From contig QZKF01000059.1 in NCBI GenBank assembly GCA_003599455.1, forward strand, positions 62,001 through 126,000: DNA of 64,000 nt, in the 5' to 3' direction. The stretch comes from Comamonadaceae bacterium. Its GTDB lineage: Bacteria > Pseudomonadota > Gammaproteobacteria > Burkholderiales > Burkholderiaceae_C. The notes beneath the pieces were generated by a model, which saw nothing but the letters and a program-made list of their open reading frames with translations, was not told the origin of the DNA and made no database searches. The translations under genes and the position numbers were made by a program. Shown here in pieces: positions 35,105 to 44,558 of the stretch (the first letter of the stretch is position 1; each line of letters starts with the position of its first letter).

Positions 35105-35657
35105 CGTGGACACGATGGAACTCGATGGCGAGCGCCACGACCTGTTGCCCGCCGCCTCGTTCGACGCCGCGGTGTCGCGCGTGGGGCTGATCTACTTTCC
35201 CGACCAGCAGCGAGCGCTGGCCGGAATCCGCCATGCGCTGAAGCCGGGTGGGCGTTTCGCCGCGGTGGTGTATTCCACGGCCGATCGCAACCCCTTCTTC
35301 GCGCTGCCGGTCGGCATCATCCGGCGCCGCGCGCAACTGCCGCCACCCCTGCCCGGGCAACCGGGGCCGTTCTCGCTGGGGGCCGAGGGCGTGCTGGCGA
35401 AGGCGCTGGAGCAGGCCGGTTTCCGCGACGTGGAGGTGCGCAAGGTCGATTCCCCGGTCCGCCTGCCGAGCGCCGCCGAGTGCGTGCGCTTCGAGCGCGA
35501 GTCCTTCGGCGCCCTGCACCAGATGATGGCCGGCCTGGGCGAGGACGAACGCGCCGACACCTGGAGAGAAATCGAGGAAGCCTTGCTCCGCTTTGAATCC
35601 CCGGCGGAGGGATTCGTGGGCCCGTGCGAGATGCTGGTGGGGGCGGGCACGCGCTGA
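34767..35657 (+). CDS. Class I SAM-dependent methyltransferase
   Basis: A 296-residue methyltransferase of the UbiE/Methyltransf_11 type. Motif I, ARVLDVAAGAGEQTL (residues 63-77), binds S-adenosylmethionine; DISPAILRHARAAA and AVSRVGLIYFPD follow as motifs II and III. ATG 34767 is preceded by AAGGAG at a normal distance. The substrate is unknown: a small metabolite is likelier than a macromolecule. The first 32 or so codons after residue 25 are duplicated in the remnant at 11899-12019. Confidence 0.88.
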   Translation: MTETLVSAPAAPVVFDAEKFRQTTRAQWENTAEAWNRWGPLLARWLGPATEAMLDMAAVGPGARVLDVAAGAGEQTLVAARRVGARGHVLATDISPAILRHARAAAGQAGLANVDTMELDGERHDLLPAASFDAAVSRVGLIYFPDQQRALAGIRHALKPGGRFAAVVYSTADRNPFFALPVGIIRRRAQLPPPLPGQPGPFSLGAEGVLAKALEQAGFRDVEVRKVDSPVRLPSAAECVRFERESFGALHQMMAGLGEDERADTWREIEEALLRFESPAEGFVGPCEMLVGAGTR

Positions 35658-35784
35658 CACCCGCACGTGGGTCAGCTTGCCGGCGGCCCACCATACGGAC
35701 CATTCCCCGGGGGCGGGCTGTGACAGAACGGCAATGAGCGCAGCGGAAGATGGCGGCAAATCCACAACCCCACGAGGAGATGCC

Positions 35785-37431
35785 ATGTCGTCCGTTCCGT
35801 TCTCACCCGTTCGCCGCCGCCTGCTGCAGGGCTCCAGTGCCATGGCCGCCGCGCGCTTCACCGGCCTGATGGGCGCCCTCTACGCGAGCAACGCGCGCGC
35901 CGCCACCGGCAAGCAGGCCGTCTCCGCCGTCTCGCCGTATGGCCCCGTCGCACCGGTCAACGACCTGACCACCGGCCTGCCGCTGCTGCAATTGCCGGCC
36001 GGCTTCAGCTACCGCAGCTACGGCTGGACGGGCGACGCCATGAGCGACGGTTTTCCCACGCCCGGCAACCATGACGGCATGGCCGTGGTGGGCTCGCGCC
36101 GCGTCGGGCGCAGCAGCGAACTGGTGCTGGTGCGCAACCACGAGCGCGGCCTGGTGGCCACGCCGGGCGAGGCCATCCAGGCCGCCAACGCCTACGCCAC
36201 GACCCAGGTCAACGGCATCATCACCGTCTTCTACGGGGGCCAGCCCATTCGCATCGGCGCCGGCGGCACCGTGACCGATCCTGCAGCGCCCGCGCCGGCG
36301 CCTTTCGTGGGCTATCCCGCGGGCGGCACCACCAACCTGCTGTTCCGCGACGGCCAATGGGCGGGTTCGGTGGGCTCGCTCAGCGGCACCCTGGGCAACT
36401 GCGCGGGCGGCCCCACGCCCTGGGGCACCTGGTTGACCTGTGAGGAAACCCTCTACGACTTTTCGTCCATCGGCGGCAAGAAACACGGCTACGTGTTCGA
36501 GGTGGCCGACGACGCGGCCGAGTCGATCGGCGAACCCATCGTGGGCATGGGCCGCTTCATTCACGAGGCGGTGGCGGTGGACCCGGCCACGGGGCATGTC
36601 TACGAAACCGAAGACAACCGCAACATCGCGGCCTTCTTCCGCTATGTGCCGGACGACGCCTCGGGACAACTCGGCAGCCTGCACCATGGGGGACGCCTGC
36701 AGGCCGCCCGCATCAAGACGCTGGTTCGGCAGGCGCGGCCGTCCACGCTGGCCCAGGCCAACGACCAGGGCTTGCTGAACCCGGACATCGGCGACGAATA
36801 CGAACTGGAGTGGGTCGATATCGCCGACCCGGACGCCGACCCCGTGGTGGTGGTGGGCCAGCCCGGTGGCGTGAGCCTGGGTTTCGCGGCCGGCCCGACC
36901 TACCAGGCCCTGAGCCAGGGCTGCGCGCGCATGAGCCGCGGCGAAGGCATCTGGTACTCGGCCGGCAAGCTGTTCATCGTGGACACCGCCGCCGGTGTCG
37001 ACGGCAACAGCCGCGTGGGCCGTGGCGAGGGCGCGGTGTGGGAGCTGACGCTCTCCAGCATGCGCCTGCGTGCCGTCTTCGCCAGCGGCAACCAGACCGC
37101 CGGCAACAACCCCGACAACGTGACGGTGAGCCCGCGCGGTGGCGTCGTGCTGTGCGAGGACGGCGGCGGTTCCACCGATGCCTTCGGCACCGGCTCACGC
37201 CTGCTCGGCCTCAACCCGGCCGGCGAGGCCTACATCTTCTGCAAGAACAACGTCAACCTGGATGCAGGCCAGATCGCCGCCGCCGGCAAGACCGTGGGCG
37301 CGGCGGACTACCGGGGCCTCGAGTTCTGCGGTGCCTGCTTCGACCCGACCGGCCGCATCCTGTTTGCCAACATCCAGACGCCGGGCATCACGGTGGCCAT
37401 CGTGGGCCCATGGAACAAGGGCAACCTCTGA
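35785..37431 (+). CDS. PhoX-like (DUF839) exported protein
   Basis: A 548-residue protein of the PhoX/DUF839 family, which includes calcium/iron-dependent periplasmic alkaline phosphatases. The N terminus (PVRRRLLQGSSAMAAARF) has a twin-Arg-type signal, fitting a folded, metal-loaded export protein. Family stretches include FPTPGNHDGMAVV, TWLTCEET, GRFIHEAVAVDPATGHVYET and GVVLCEDGGGS. ATG 35785 follows GAGGAGA. PhoX itself is usually longer, and many DUF839 members have no tested activity, so phosphatase function is plausible only. Confidence 0.85.
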   Translation: MSSVPFSPVRRRLLQGSSAMAAARFTGLMGALYASNARAATGKQAVSAVSPYGPVAPVNDLTTGLPLLQLPAGFSYRSYGWTGDAMSDGFPTPGNHDGMAVVGSRRVGRSSELVLVRNHERGLVATPGEAIQAANAYATTQVNGIITVFYGGQPIRIGAGGTVTDPAAPAPAPFVGYPAGGTTNLLFRDGQWAGSVGSLSGTLGNCAGGPTPWGTWLTCEETLYDFSSIGGKKHGYVFEVADDAAESIGEPIVGMGRFIHEAVAVDPATGHVYETEDNRNIAAFFRYVPDDASGQLGSLHHGGRLQAARIKTLVRQARPSTLAQANDQGLLNPDIGDEYELEWVDIADPDADPVVVVGQPGGVSLGFAAGPTYQALSQGCARMSRGEGIWYSAGKLFIVDTAAGVDGNSRVGRGEGAVWELTLSSMRLRAVFASGNQTAGNNPDNVTVSPRGGVVLCEDGGGSTDAFGTGSRLLGLNPAGEAYIFCKNNVNLDAGQIAAAGKTVGAADYRGLEFCGACFDPTGRILFANIQTPGITVAIVGPWNKGNL

Positions 37432-37632
37432 GGCTCGGCGGGCGCTGATACGTCCGAGGCACCGCTGGGCTGGAAATCGAAGGTGTCGATTCGTTGTGAA
37501 GGCCGTTCGCCTCCCACCAGTCGGCCAGTGGCCTGTCATGGGCGAAGGCTGTACAGACCCGTTCCGGCGCGGCGGTCAGGGTTGCGGTGATATTCTCGTC
37601 AACGGATTTTTTGCAGATCTCTACTGACGGGT

Positions 37633-37962
37633 ATGGTTTGGGTACAAGCAATGGCTTACAGGTTCATCAGAGCGCTTGTTGTGCAGTTCACTTGCCTCAC
37701 GTTGGTTGCCTGCACGCACTCTTTCAAGCTCAGGGCGCCACTGGTTGCGACGCCCGACGGCTTCTCGTATCGATCAGACTGCCCGGGATACTGTGATCTC
37801 TCCTCCCTCGACGCCGAAGAGGCGCGTCTTCGCAATCTGGAGGATCACCTGACGAAGGCACGGATGTGCCCGAATGGTTATCTGGTCGAGAAGCGGTCGT
37901 CCCATGGCGTCACGATGCATTCGCTCCCGACGATAGTGAACTACGAAGGTCGTTGTCGGTAG
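37633..37962 (+). CDS. Small predicted lipoprotein of unknown function
   Basis: Encodes 109 residues, or 103 from ATG 37651. A hydrophobic segment ends in the lipobox LVAC, so the mature protein of about 84 residues would start at Cys. It has four further Cys (CPGYC, MCPNG, GRC) that could form disulfides. Base composition is visibly less GC-rich than neighbours and codon use differs, a sign of transfer or of a weakly expressed orphan. No domain recognised and no clear ribosome site. Confidence 0.5.
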   Translation: MVWVQAMAYRFIRALVVQFTCLTLVACTHSFKLRAPLVATPDGFSYRSDCPGYCDLSSLDAEEARLRNLEDHLTKARMCPNGYLVEKRSSHGVTMHSLPTIVNYEGRCR

Positions 37963-38056
37963 ATCACAACCTGAGTGAGTCGCGTCGTTCCTTCCTGCGT
38001 TTCCCGCGCCCTGCTAACGTGTGGCCATTCGCAACCCCTTGCAAAGGCCCACCACC

Positions 38057-38533
38057 ATGCGCCCCCTCGCGCTTTCCCTCACGTTGTTGCTGTTCGCCAG
38101 CGCCACCACCGCCACCCAGGCCGAAGAGATCGGCTCGGTCGACACGGTGTTCAAGTTCATCGGGCCCGACCACAAGATCGTGGTCGAGGCCTTCGACGAC
38201 CCCGGGGTCACCGGTGTCACCTGCTTCCTGTCGCGCGCCCGCACCGGTGGCCTCAAGGGCGCCTTCGGTCTGGCCGAGGACAAGTCCGAGGCGTCCATCG
38301 CCTGCCGGCAGGTCGGCCCGATCTCGATTCCCAAACCGATCAAGCCGCAGGAAGAGATCTTCAGCGAGCGCACCAGCCTGATCTTCAAGCGCCTGCGCAT
38401 CGTGCGCATGGTCGATCCCAAGCGCCACACCCTGGTCTACCTCACCTACTCCGACCGGGTGATCGAGGGCTCGCCGCAGAACTCGGTGACGGCGGTGGCG
38501 GTGGACCGCGCGGTCACGATTCCGCTGCGTTGA
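38057..38533 (+). CDS. creA: CreA family protein
   Basis: A 158-residue exported protein with a signal peptide cut near TQAEE. The sequence [20 protein letters not shown] followed by [20 protein letters not shown] is diagnostic for CreA, a conserved periplasmic protein of unknown function found next to the creBCD system in enterobacteria. No creBCD genes are present here. ATG 38057 is chosen for the signal peptide. The gene overlaps the convergent GST gene by 20 bases at its 3' end. Confidence 0.93.
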   Translation: MRPLALSLTLLLFASATTATQAEEIGSVDTVFKFIGPDHKIVVEAFDDPGVTGVTCFLSRARTGGLKGAFGLAEDKSEASIACRQVGPISIPKPIKPQEEIFSERTSLIFKRLRIVRMVDPKRHTLVYLTYSDRVIEGSPQNSVTAVAVDRAVTIPLR

Positions 38534-39197
38534 CGGTCTGCGGCAGCGGCAGAAAGCGCAGCACCTGCCCGCCGGGCAGCTTGACCATGGCCGCTTCAAA
38601 CAGCGGATGGGACAACCACCCGGCGAGCCAGGCCTGCAGCGCCGGCAAGGGCAGTTGCCCGAACCAGGCCGGCTCCACCGCCGCGAACTGCCGCACGAAG
38701 GGAAAGATGGCGATGTCCGCGGCGCACGGGGTGGGGCCGCCCAGCTGGGCCGAGCGCCGCAACTGCGCGTCCAGCGGCTGCAGCAGCGCCTCGACCGCGG
38801 CATCGCGGTGCAGCGCCCGGCCCGCAGCGCCATCGTCGGCGAAGCGCTCGGGGTATTTGTAGCGGTCAAGGTGGTGCTTGAAGTCGCCATCGCACCGGGC
38901 CAGCAGGCGCAGGTTGTCGGCGTCCTGTGCCCGCGCCCACCAGCCGGCCGGGGCGTGGGCGGCGAATGCCCACCGCATGATGTCCAGGCTCTGCTCCAGC
39001 ACGCGGCCGTCGGGCAGGCGCAGCACGGGCACCGTGCCCTTGGGCGACAGGGCCAGCAGGGCAGCGGGCTTGTCGCGCAGCGCGATCTCGTGCGCATCGA
39101 AAGCGATGCCCGCCACCAGCAGCGCCATGCGCGCCCGCATCGCATAGGGGCAGCGCCGGTAGCTGTAGAGCAGGGGAAGATCGGATGCGGTGGCCAT
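38514..39197 (-). CDS. Glutathione S-transferase family protein
   Basis: A 227-residue protein with the N-terminal thioredoxin-fold GST domain ([18 protein letters not shown], residues 9-26) whose CPYA motif suggests an omega- or beta-like catalytic Cys, then [20 protein letters not shown] binding glutathione, and an alpha-helical C-terminal domain. Likely cytoplasmic thiol transferase or detoxification enzyme. It shares its 3' end with creA on the other strand. Confidence 0.9.
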   Translation of the reverse strand: MATASDLPLLYSYRRCPYAMRARMALLVAGIAFDAHEIALRDKPAALLALSPKGTVPVLRLPDGRVLEQSLDIMRWAFAAHAPAGWWARAQDADNLRLLARCDGDFKHHLDRYKYPERFADDGAAGRALHRDAAVEALLQPLDAQLRRSAQLGGPTPCAADIAIFPFVRQFAAVEPAWFGQLPLPALQAWLAGWLSHPLFEAAMVKLPGGQVLRFLPLPQTVNAAES

Positions 39198-39274
39198 CGG
39201 TCTGGATTAGAGCGCAAGCCGATTGGTTATCCTGCACGGCCCCGCACCGACGAGACCACCTTCCGCCATCCCCC

Positions 39275-39751
39275 ATGACTTCTGAATCCCCCGAACCCAT
39301 CCACGAAGACCGCCTCTGGAGCGATGGCCACTGGACCGCGCGCGTCATCAAGAACGAGGACGACGACGGCTGGGCGGTGGCCATGCACCTCGATGGCGGG
39401 GCCGAGCCGGCCCTGGTGGGGCCCTGGACCATGGGGCGCGACAAGAAGAACCCCAAGCCGCTGGACACGGCGGCTTTCAACACCCTGGTGAAGACCGCGA
39501 AAGAGGTGATCCGCCGTTCCGAGCAGCAGCTGCATGCGCAGCTCAACAAGAACCTCAGCGTCACGGTGAACGGGCAGCGCATCCGGGTCGTGATGGCCAT
39601 CGTGCCCGACGAAGAGGGCGCGACCGCGACGCTGAGCGCGCACGACGACCTGGACGAAGAACTGGCCCGCGTGCCCGTGCCGCCCAGCTTCAGGTTGAAC
39701 GTGGACAGCGCGCAGGCCTGGATCGCATCGGGCTTCGAGCGGCCGCGGTGA
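39275..39751 (+). CDS. Conserved hypothetical protein
   Basis: A soluble acidic protein of 158 residues from ATG 39275, with no signal peptide, membrane segment or known domain recognised. The first half has an alternating pattern (WTARVIKNEDDDGWAVAMHL); the middle has a helical stretch (TLVKTAKEVIRRSEQQLHAQ) followed by strands. Codon use fits the chromosome. It starts 78 bases from the divergent GST gene. Function unknown. Confidence 0.7.
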   Translation: MTSESPEPIHEDRLWSDGHWTARVIKNEDDDGWAVAMHLDGGAEPALVGPWTMGRDKKNPKPLDTAAFNTLVKTAKEVIRRSEQQLHAQLNKNLSVTVNGQRIRVVMAIVPDEEGATATLSAHDDLDEELARVPVPPSFRLNVDSAQAWIASGFERPR

Positions 39752-39764
39752 AACCCGGCGAACC

Positions 39765-40907
39765 CTAGGCGCCGCCCGACATCGACAGCATGTGCCCCAG
39801 GCGCGGGTCGCCCCGCCCGCCCAGCACCAGCGCGTGGGCCGCCTGCACCGCCTCGGGCCCGCTGTGCTGCTGCACCACCAGCCAGGGCGCCGCCGGCTGG
39901 CTCACCTGGCGGATGAACGCATGCCAGGCGCGCGCCATGCGCTCGTTGAAGCCGGCGGCGCCCCAGTCGCCATGGCGCTTTTTGGCCTGCGCCGGCGCGA
40001 AGAACAGCACCGGGCGCGGCCCGGGCAGGTCGCGCGCGCCGGCCAGCTGGTCCACGTGGGTGCCTCCGATGGAGCAGCTGTAGGCGAGCGCCGTGAACCG
40101 GGCATGGATGGCCTTGCGCAGCGCGCCGTTGCCCGCGAAGTCGACGTACACGCAGGGTGTGTCGGCCGCCAGCGTGTCGAGCTGGTCGTAGGCGAGCACG
40201 CGGCTGTACACGCCCAGGCTCTGGCAGAACGCCACGTTGGCCGCCGAGGTCAGGCCGACCACCTCCACTTCAGGCCGCTGGGCCAGCTGGGCCGCGGTGG
40301 CGTACGCCGTCTTGCTGCTGGCCGACGAGAGCAGCATCACGCCGCGCCGGCCTGGCGCGCAGGTGCCGAAGAAGGCGTTGTCGGCCAGGAAATCGTCGAT
40401 CAGCCAGGCGGTGAGGAACAGCGGCCGTAGCAGCGCCTGCAGGGGCTCGCTGGCGGAATCGTGCAGCGGGTCGACGGCGCAGCGCTGGTAGTGGTTGTAG
40501 ACCGGGTGCAGCGCCGCGCGGTGCGCTGCGCCGTCAAGGAAGCCCTCGGGCGACACGCGCGCGGGCTGCAGCACCACGTCCGTGGCCATCGGCCAGTAGC
40601 CATACAGGCGCTCGCCCACCGCCACCCCGGCGCACCGGGTTTCCGTCACCACGCCGAAACCCCACACCGGGATCAGCCCCCAGGGCGCGTCGCCGCCGGC
40701 CGGTTCGTCGGCCTGCGGCGCCACCGGGAAAAACTGCCAGTAGTTCATGGCGTCGCCGAACGCGCCGTAGGTGATGTTGTTGGAGGTGTAGGCGAAGTGC
40801 TCGATGCGCACCCGCACCTGGCCGTCGGACAAAGGCGCCTCGGGCAGCTGCACGGTGCGCGTGGTGTCGAGGCGGTCCTTGCGGACCTGGAACTGGGTGG
40901 TGGTCAT
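39765..40907 (-). CDS. DUF2855 family protein (MDR-like)
   Basis: A 380-residue protein of the DUF2855 family, distantly related to medium-chain dehydrogenase/reductases. Family marks are ARIEHFAYTSNNITYGAFGD-like text near residue 40 (here RIEHFAYTSNNITYGAFGD), GLIPVWGFGVV and MLLSSASSKTAYATAAQLA, where a Rossmann-type nucleotide site would be expected. There are no zinc ligands typical of alcohol dehydrogenases. No operon partner; function unknown. Confidence 0.85.
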   Translation of the reverse strand: MTTTQFQVRKDRLDTTRTVQLPEAPLSDGQVRVRIEHFAYTSNNITYGAFGDAMNYWQFFPVAPQADEPAGGDAPWGLIPVWGFGVVTETRCAGVAVGERLYGYWPMATDVVLQPARVSPEGFLDGAAHRAALHPVYNHYQRCAVDPLHDSASEPLQALLRPLFLTAWLIDDFLADNAFFGTCAPGRRGVMLLSSASSKTAYATAAQLAQRPEVEVVGLTSAANVAFCQSLGVYSRVLAYDQLDTLAADTPCVYVDFAGNGALRKAIHARFTALAYSCSIGGTHVDQLAGARDLPGPRPVLFFAPAQAKKRHGDWGAAGFNERMARAWHAFIRQVSQPAAPWLVVQQHSGPEAVQAAHALVLGGRGDPRLGHMLSMSGGA

Positions 40908-40997
40908 GGGGCTTCTCGCGGTGGTGGCACGGAGACGCGATGGTGCACCGGTCTGGCGAGCGCCCGTGTCGCGCGCGTGCCGCCGCCGAGGCTGTCG

Positions 40998-41330
40998 TCA
41001 GGCCCGGACGTCCAGCAGCGTGCCGAGCATGCGGTCCTGGGTCTGCACGGTGCGCAGGTTGGCGGCGAAGCTGTAGAGGCTCATGCGTCCGCCCACGAGG
41101 TCCTCGGCCAGCCGGTCAAAGGGCGCCGACGCCACGGCCTCGCGGCCGATCTGCGCGTCGACCCCGCCGGCACCGGGCCGTGCCGTCAGCGTGGTGACCT
41201 GGCGCCGGAAGTCCGGCGTCTGCACGTTGGCGATGTTGTGCGCGTGCGAGTCCAGCTGGAGCCGCGCGGCGCGCATGCCGCTCAGGCCGGTGGCGGCGGC
41301 CGAGGAACCTGAGGGGATGGACATGGACAT
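40998..41330 (-). CDS. Orphan flagellar basal-body rod-like protein
   Basis: A 110-residue protein whose start, AATGLSGMRAARLQLDSHAH then NIANVQTPDFRR, is the conserved N-terminal rod motif (Flg_bb_rod) of FlgB/FlgC/FlgE-type proteins, normally ANNIANxxTxGFK. The C terminus (SLYSFAANLRTVQTQDRMLG) resembles the matching C-terminal coil that pairs with the N-terminal helix. It is shorter than FlgC (about 135) and there are no flagellar genes nearby. It may be a detached rod homologue or a helper for flagella encoded elsewhere. Confidence 0.75.
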   Translation of the reverse strand: MSMSIPSGSSAAATGLSGMRAARLQLDSHAHNIANVQTPDFRRQVTTLTARPGAGGVDAQIGREAVASAPFDRLAEDLVGGRMSLYSFAANLRTVQTQDRMLGTLLDVRA

Positions 41331-41374
41331 GCGGCGTGGCGCTGGACAGGGGATGGAGGGGGTTCTCCAGCACC

Positions 41375-42538
41375 TTATCGGACGGAGGCGGGCCGACTTG
41401 AGCCTTCGGCCGGCAACTCACCCCCGCCGGTGTGCACCGCTTTTTCAGCAGGGCGGCGCTGCGGCTCGGCCCGCGACGACACCAGGCGGCGGGTCTTGGG
41501 GTGTTGGTGCATCAGCGCCGTGAGCCCCAGGGACAGCAGGAACACCACGAGCACGAAGCCGATGTCCCAGAGCGGGTTGCCACCCCACAGGCGTTCCAGC
41601 GGCCAGAGCGCCTGCACGAAGATGTAGTGCGAGCAGTAGATGCCCACCACCAGGGGGCCGAGCGCGGCGATCCGGGGCAGCCGCAGGAACGGCGGGTCCG
41701 ACAGCGCGACCAGCGCGACGCCGACGCCATACAGCGCCGTGCTGAACACGTACTCCTGCTGCCAGGAGGCGCCCCAGCCTTCGTGCAGAAAGCTGAGTTC
41801 TGCGTACTGCATGAGGCCGCCGACGAGGGTCATCAGCAGCCCACCCCAGAACCACGAGCGCTGCGGCTTGAACTGCTGCAGCTTGTGGCCGATGGCGAAG
41901 AACAGCAGGGAGAAGAACGGCCCGTCGCGCGTCTGCAGCTCCGACTCGAACCCCAGCGGCGTCAGGCTGTACGCGCCACCGGACAGGCCCACGACATAGA
42001 GCACGACGCCCAGCGCCAGCAGCGTGCGCTCCATGCGCCGGGACAGGAGCGCGGCGGCGATCAGCAGGACGCAGACCATGGCCATGAGGAACCAGAGGTG
42101 GCCCATGGTGCCTTCGGCCAGCGACTTGAGCGGGTGCTCGAAGGCATAGACGATGTTCCAGTAGATGCGCTTGAGCGGCCCCAGCTCGCCGAACTTGAAG
42201 GTCTCGACGATGTTGAAGGGCAGCAGGTAGATCAGCGACCAGGCGAAGAACAGGAAGGTGAAGCGCGCCAGCAGTGGCCGGGTGGAGCCCCAGGCATCGC
42301 CCGAGGTGCGGACTTTCATGCCCCAGAAGTACCCGGCCAGCACGAAGAAGAACGGGATGATGAACCGGATGGCCTGGTTCAGGATCGTGGCCAGGTCCAG
42401 TTCCTTGCCGATGCTCAGGGGTGGCGATTCGAAGGGCGAGGTGTGCCCCATGATCATGAAGAGGATGACGATCACGCGCAGCGCGTCGATGCTCACAATG
42501 CGGTTGGCGGTGGTGCCCATGGTGTTGCTTTGCCTCAT
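41375..42538 (-). CDS. Acyltransferase 3 family membrane protein
   Basis: A 387-residue integral membrane protein with about ten hydrophobic segments and the acyltransferase-3 N-terminal pattern (RIVSIDALRVIVILFMIMGH, catalytic-type His). Such proteins add acetyl or other acyl groups to surface sugars or lipids. The frame starts at 42538; a second ATG six codons in (MGTTANRI) is an equally good start. Stands alone between the rod-like gene and proA. Confidence 0.85.
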   Translation of the reverse strand: MRQSNTMGTTANRIVSIDALRVIVILFMIMGHTSPFESPPLSIGKELDLATILNQAIRFIIPFFFVLAGYFWGMKVRTSGDAWGSTRPLLARFTFLFFAWSLIYLLPFNIVETFKFGELGPLKRIYWNIVYAFEHPLKSLAEGTMGHLWFLMAMVCVLLIAAALLSRRMERTLLALGVVLYVVGLSGGAYSLTPLGFESELQTRDGPFFSLLFFAIGHKLQQFKPQRSWFWGGLLMTLVGGLMQYAELSFLHEGWGASWQQEYVFSTALYGVGVALVALSDPPFLRLPRIAALGPLVVGIYCSHYIFVQALWPLERLWGGNPLWDIGFVLVVFLLSLGLTALMHQHPKTRRLVSSRAEPQRRPAEKAVHTGGGELPAEGSSRPASVR

Positions 42539-42819
42539 TGATGTGGGTATGGGCGGGCCCGACCGGCGGCGTACGGGCCGCCGCCTCTCCCTTGTGTTCT
42601 TGCCGTGTTCAGGTTCTTCCCGTGTTCAGCGCCCCATGCTAGCAATGGCAGGCGCTGGTGCACCGAGACTTAGTTCCGAACATTCCCGAACCGGGCCCAG
42701 GAATCCCGCAATGGAGTGATGGATGTCACGGATGGGGCCGACCCCCGAAGACCCTGCCGGACCGGCGTGTCCTGGCGCCGCCATGGCCATGAAGCCGCCC
42801 CGGTGCGAAAATCCCCTCC

Positions 42820-44100
42820 ATGAACGCGACCAACACCACCGAACTCATGAACACCCTGGGGCTGCAGGCCAAGGCGGCCTCGGCGCTCATGGCCAAGGCC
42901 AGCGCGGCCACCAAGCTCGCGGCCCTGCGCGGCCTGGCCGCGCTGCTGCGCGCCAATGTGGACGCGCTGCAGGTGGAGAACGCGAAAGACCTGGAGCGCG
43001 CCCGCGCCAACGGCCTGAGCGATCCGATGGTGGACCGCCTCAAGCTCACGCCCCGGGTCATCGAGACCTGCGCCCAGGGCTGCGAGCAGCTCGCGGCCAT
43101 GCCCGACATCATTGGCGACATCACCGGCATGAAGCAGATGCCCAGCGGCATCCGCGTGGGGCAGATGCGCGTGCCCATCGGCGTGTTCGGCATGGTCTAC
43201 GAGAGCCGGCCCAACGTCACCATCGAGGCCGCCTCGCTGTCCATCAAGAGCGGCAACGCCGCCATCCTGCGCGGTGGCTCCGAGGCCATCGAATCCAACC
43301 GCGCGCTGGCCGCGCTGGTGCAGCGCGCGCTGACCGACGCCGGCCTGCCGTCCGACGCGGTGCAGCTCGTGCCCACCACCGACCGCGCCGCCGTGGGCCA
43401 GCTCATCACCATGCCGCAGTACGTGGACGTGATCATCCCGCGCGGCGGCAAGGGCCTGATCGAGCGCATCAGCGCCGAGGCCAAGGTGCCGGTCATCAAG
43501 CACCTGGACGGCAACTGCCACACCTACGTGGACGACCCCTGCGACATCGCCATGGCGGTGAAGGTGGCCGACAACGCCAAGACCCAGAAGTACAGCCCCT
43601 GCAACGCGACCGAGAGCCTGCTGGTGGCGCGCGCCGTCGCGGCCGACTTCCTGCCGAAGATCGGCGCCATCTACGCAGCCAAGGGCGTGGAGATGCGCTG
43701 CTGCCCAGCCTCGAAAGCCATCCTGTCCACGGTGCAGGGCGCGAACCTCAGGGACGCGACCGAGGCCGACTGGTCGGAGGAATACCTCGCGCCGGTGATC
43801 AGCATCAAGCTGGTCGAGGGCGTGGACGAGGCGATTGCCCACATCAACCGCTACAGCAGCCACCACACCGACGCCATCCTCACCACCGACCACAGGCACG
43901 CCCAGCGCTTCCTGCGCGAAGTGGACTCGGCCAGCGTGATGGTGAATGCGAGCACCCGCTTCGCCGACGGTTTCGAGTTCGGCCTGGGCGCCGAAATCGG
44001 CATCTCCACCGACAAGTTCCACGCCCGCGGCCCGGTGGGGGTGGAGGGCCTGACCTCGCTCAAGTACGTGGTGCTGGGCGAGGGCGAAGTGCGGGGCTGA
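42820..44100 (+). CDS. proA: Gamma-glutamyl phosphate reductase
   Basis: Second enzyme of proline synthesis: NADPH-dependent reduction of gamma-glutamyl phosphate to the semialdehyde. The 426-residue protein belongs to the ALDH superfamily. Family stretches are [35 protein letters not shown], the catalytic Cys261 in [10 protein letters not shown] and [18 protein letters not shown] near the C terminus. In Burkholderiales proA usually follows holA; here about 40 kb of accessory genes separate them. The 281 bases upstream of the start hold no recognisable gene. Confidence 0.97.
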   Translation: MNATNTTELMNTLGLQAKAASALMAKASAATKLAALRGLAALLRANVDALQVENAKDLERARANGLSDPMVDRLKLTPRVIETCAQGCEQLAAMPDIIGDITGMKQMPSGIRVGQMRVPIGVFGMVYESRPNVTIEAASLSIKSGNAAILRGGSEAIESNRALAALVQRALTDAGLPSDAVQLVPTTDRAAVGQLITMPQYVDVIIPRGGKGLIERISAEAKVPVIKHLDGNCHTYVDDPCDIAMAVKVADNAKTQKYSPCNATESLLVARAVAADFLPKIGAIYAAKGVEMRCCPASKAILSTVQGANLRDATEADWSEEYLAPVISIKLVEGVDEAIAHINRYSSHHTDAILTTDHRHAQRFLREVDSASVMVNASTRFADGFEFGLGAEIGISTDKFHARGPVGVEGLTSLKYVVLGEGEVRG

Positions 44101-44133
44101 GCGACCGGCAATGCCGCCAGCGGGACCGCCGCC

Positions 44134-44553
44134 ATGCCGACCATCCAGCTCGATCACCTGATCGTGCCGTCCGGAGACCGGGTGGCCGCGGCCCGGCTGC
44201 TGGCGCATCTGCTGGACGTGCCCTGGGCCGAGCAGGGCGCCGTCGGCCCGTTCTCGTCGGTGTTCGTCAACGATGGCCTGACGCTCGACTTTGACCAGTG
44301 GACGGAGCCGCTGCCGCGGTTGCACTACTGCTTCCGTGTGGCGCCGGCCGAGTTCGACGCCGTGCTGGCGCGCATGCAGGCGGCGGGCATGGCCTACCGC
44401 AGCCTGCCGCACGGCCCCGACGACCACCAGATCAACCCGGCCTTCGGCGGGCGCCTCATCTACTGGAGCGAGCCCGACAACCATGTCTGGGAGCTGCTCA
44501 CCGTGAGCTACGAGCGCCAGGGCGGCCCGGACCGCCGCGAACCCGTGAGGTGA
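44134..44553 (+). CDS. VOC family (glyoxalase-like) protein
   Basis: A 139-residue single-domain vicinal-oxygen-chelate protein. It starts with the usual first strand (TIQLDHLIVPSGDRVAAARL), and NHVWELLTVSYER near the end supplies a metal-binding Glu. His/Glu residues suited to metal binding are present (His7, Glu near the C terminus). Members range from dioxygenases to antibiotic-binding proteins, so no reaction can be given. It follows proA by 33 bases and may be co-transcribed with it and the DUF2277 gene. Confidence 0.85.
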   Translation: MPTIQLDHLIVPSGDRVAAARLLAHLLDVPWAEQGAVGPFSSVFVNDGLTLDFDQWTEPLPRLHYCFRVAPAEFDAVLARMQAAGMAYRSLPHGPDDHQINPAFGGRLIYWSEPDNHVWELLTVSYERQGGPDRREPVR

Positions 44554-44558
44554 CCACC

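Noticed and set aside
38514..38533. The 20-bp tail-to-tail overlap of creA and the GST gene as evidence that one is not real
   Set aside because: Both proteins match well-defined families over their full length; short convergent overlaps are common in dense genomes.
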